Positions 32,617 through 32,715 of a DNA stretch of 32,715 nt are shown one piece after another. The number at the start of each line of letters is the position of its first letter. The stretch's first letter is position 1. The DNA comes from an uncultured Eubacteriales bacterium (GTDB taxonomy: Bacteria; Bacillota; Clostridia; Peptostreptococcales; Anaerovoracaceae). The position numbers and the translations under genes are program-made. The notes beneath the pieces were generated by a model. The model made no database searches, was not told where the DNA came from, and saw only the letters and a program-made list of their open reading frames with translations. Location of the stretch: positions 1-32,715 of the forward strand of contig OMZI01000027.1 of the NCBI GenBank assembly GCA_900315485.1, written 5' to 3'.

Positions 32617-32715
32617 ACAAATTGCTTAGGAGACAATCGAAGTTGGCTGAGAAAAAGGCTGCCGTAGCGATAACGCCAGGAGCCAATTTCGATTTCTCCT
32701 AGTTGAACCAAGTCC
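32617..32715 (-). repeat. Palindromic ~98-bp element, right copy
   Basis: This is the inverted copy of 1-98. Its arms are nearly identical to the left copy while the centre differs and is one base longer. In the centre GGCT can pair with AGCC, where the left copy offers GGCT with AGTC, a G-C to G-T change that keeps pairing on one strand. The outermost bases include GTTGAAC (plus strand). The window ends within or directly after this element. Confidence 0.85.

Noticed and set aside
1-32715. Circular plasmid or phage genome
   Set aside because: The ends share sequence only in inverted orientation, so they do not overlap head to tail. No replication, capsid or terminase gene is present.
1-32715. 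CRISPR array or insertion sequence
   Set aside because: No regularly spaced short repeats and no transposase-like frame were seen on either strand.

Overview
The window looks like one metagenomic contig from a Gram-positive, obligately anaerobic gut bacterium of the class Clostridia. The clues are strong AGGAGG-type ribosome binding sites before most genes, moderate GC, a large 4Fe-4S/FAD oxidoreductase beside a HypA-type nickel chaperone, a Suv3-like helicase, CPBP proteases and host-glycan or plant-glycan glycosidases. I cannot name the genus. No rRNA, intact tRNA, CRISPR array, transposase or integrase is visible.

Layout. Both window ends (1-98 and 32617-32715) carry the same imperfectly palindromic element of about 98 bp in opposite orientation. 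The left copy is followed by a small orphan immunity-type gene (154-360) and the right copy by a DUF2442 gene (31938-32426). Positions 471-3120 hold an autoregulated TetR/CPBP protease pair, an alpha/beta hydrolase and a small unknown protein. From 3179 to 26387 nearly everything is on the minus strand: an NlpC/P60 wall hydrolase; an 898-residue Fe-S/FAD oxidoreductase with HypA; a glutathione peroxidase remnant; an operon of alpha-galactosidase, MATE transporter fused to an anti-sigma-type ATPase, and MutT; a plus-strand GH25 lysozyme; an operon of AAA+ ATPase and beta-mannosidase; a SanA-like protein; an acyl-CoA ligase/MarR operon with a clear operator; cardiolipin synthase; a Suv3-like helicase; a Nudix hydrolase; and a Fic AMP-transferase with a doubled inverted-repeat operator.

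The most island-like part is about 26.5-31.9 kb. It is bracketed by two direct copies of an 88-bp structured block (84/88 identical), each joined to sequence resembling the 3' end of a tRNA-Ser gene plus its terminator. This is the pattern expected from islands accreted at a tRNA attachment site. Between the copies lie a TetR regulator, an operon it probably controls (Ntn amide hydrolase, small membrane protein, CPBP protease, GNAT-DUF3795 fusion), a VOC protein, another GNAT, and gene stumps (a tetR cut after about 36 codons, a possible phosphatidyltransferase start).

How the genes may work together. Alpha-galactosidase plus beta-mannosidase fits cytosolic trimming of galactomannan-type oligosaccharides. 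NlpC/P60, GH25, SanA-like and cardiolipin synthase belong to the envelope. Several regulators sit beside promoters whose -35/-10 region overlaps a palindromic operator: TetR at 438-449, MarR at 20469-20512, Fic at 26401-26488, the tetR stump at 26820-26848, and TetR at 30834-30849 and 31600-31615. These are direct sequence observations; the regulatory assignments are inferences.
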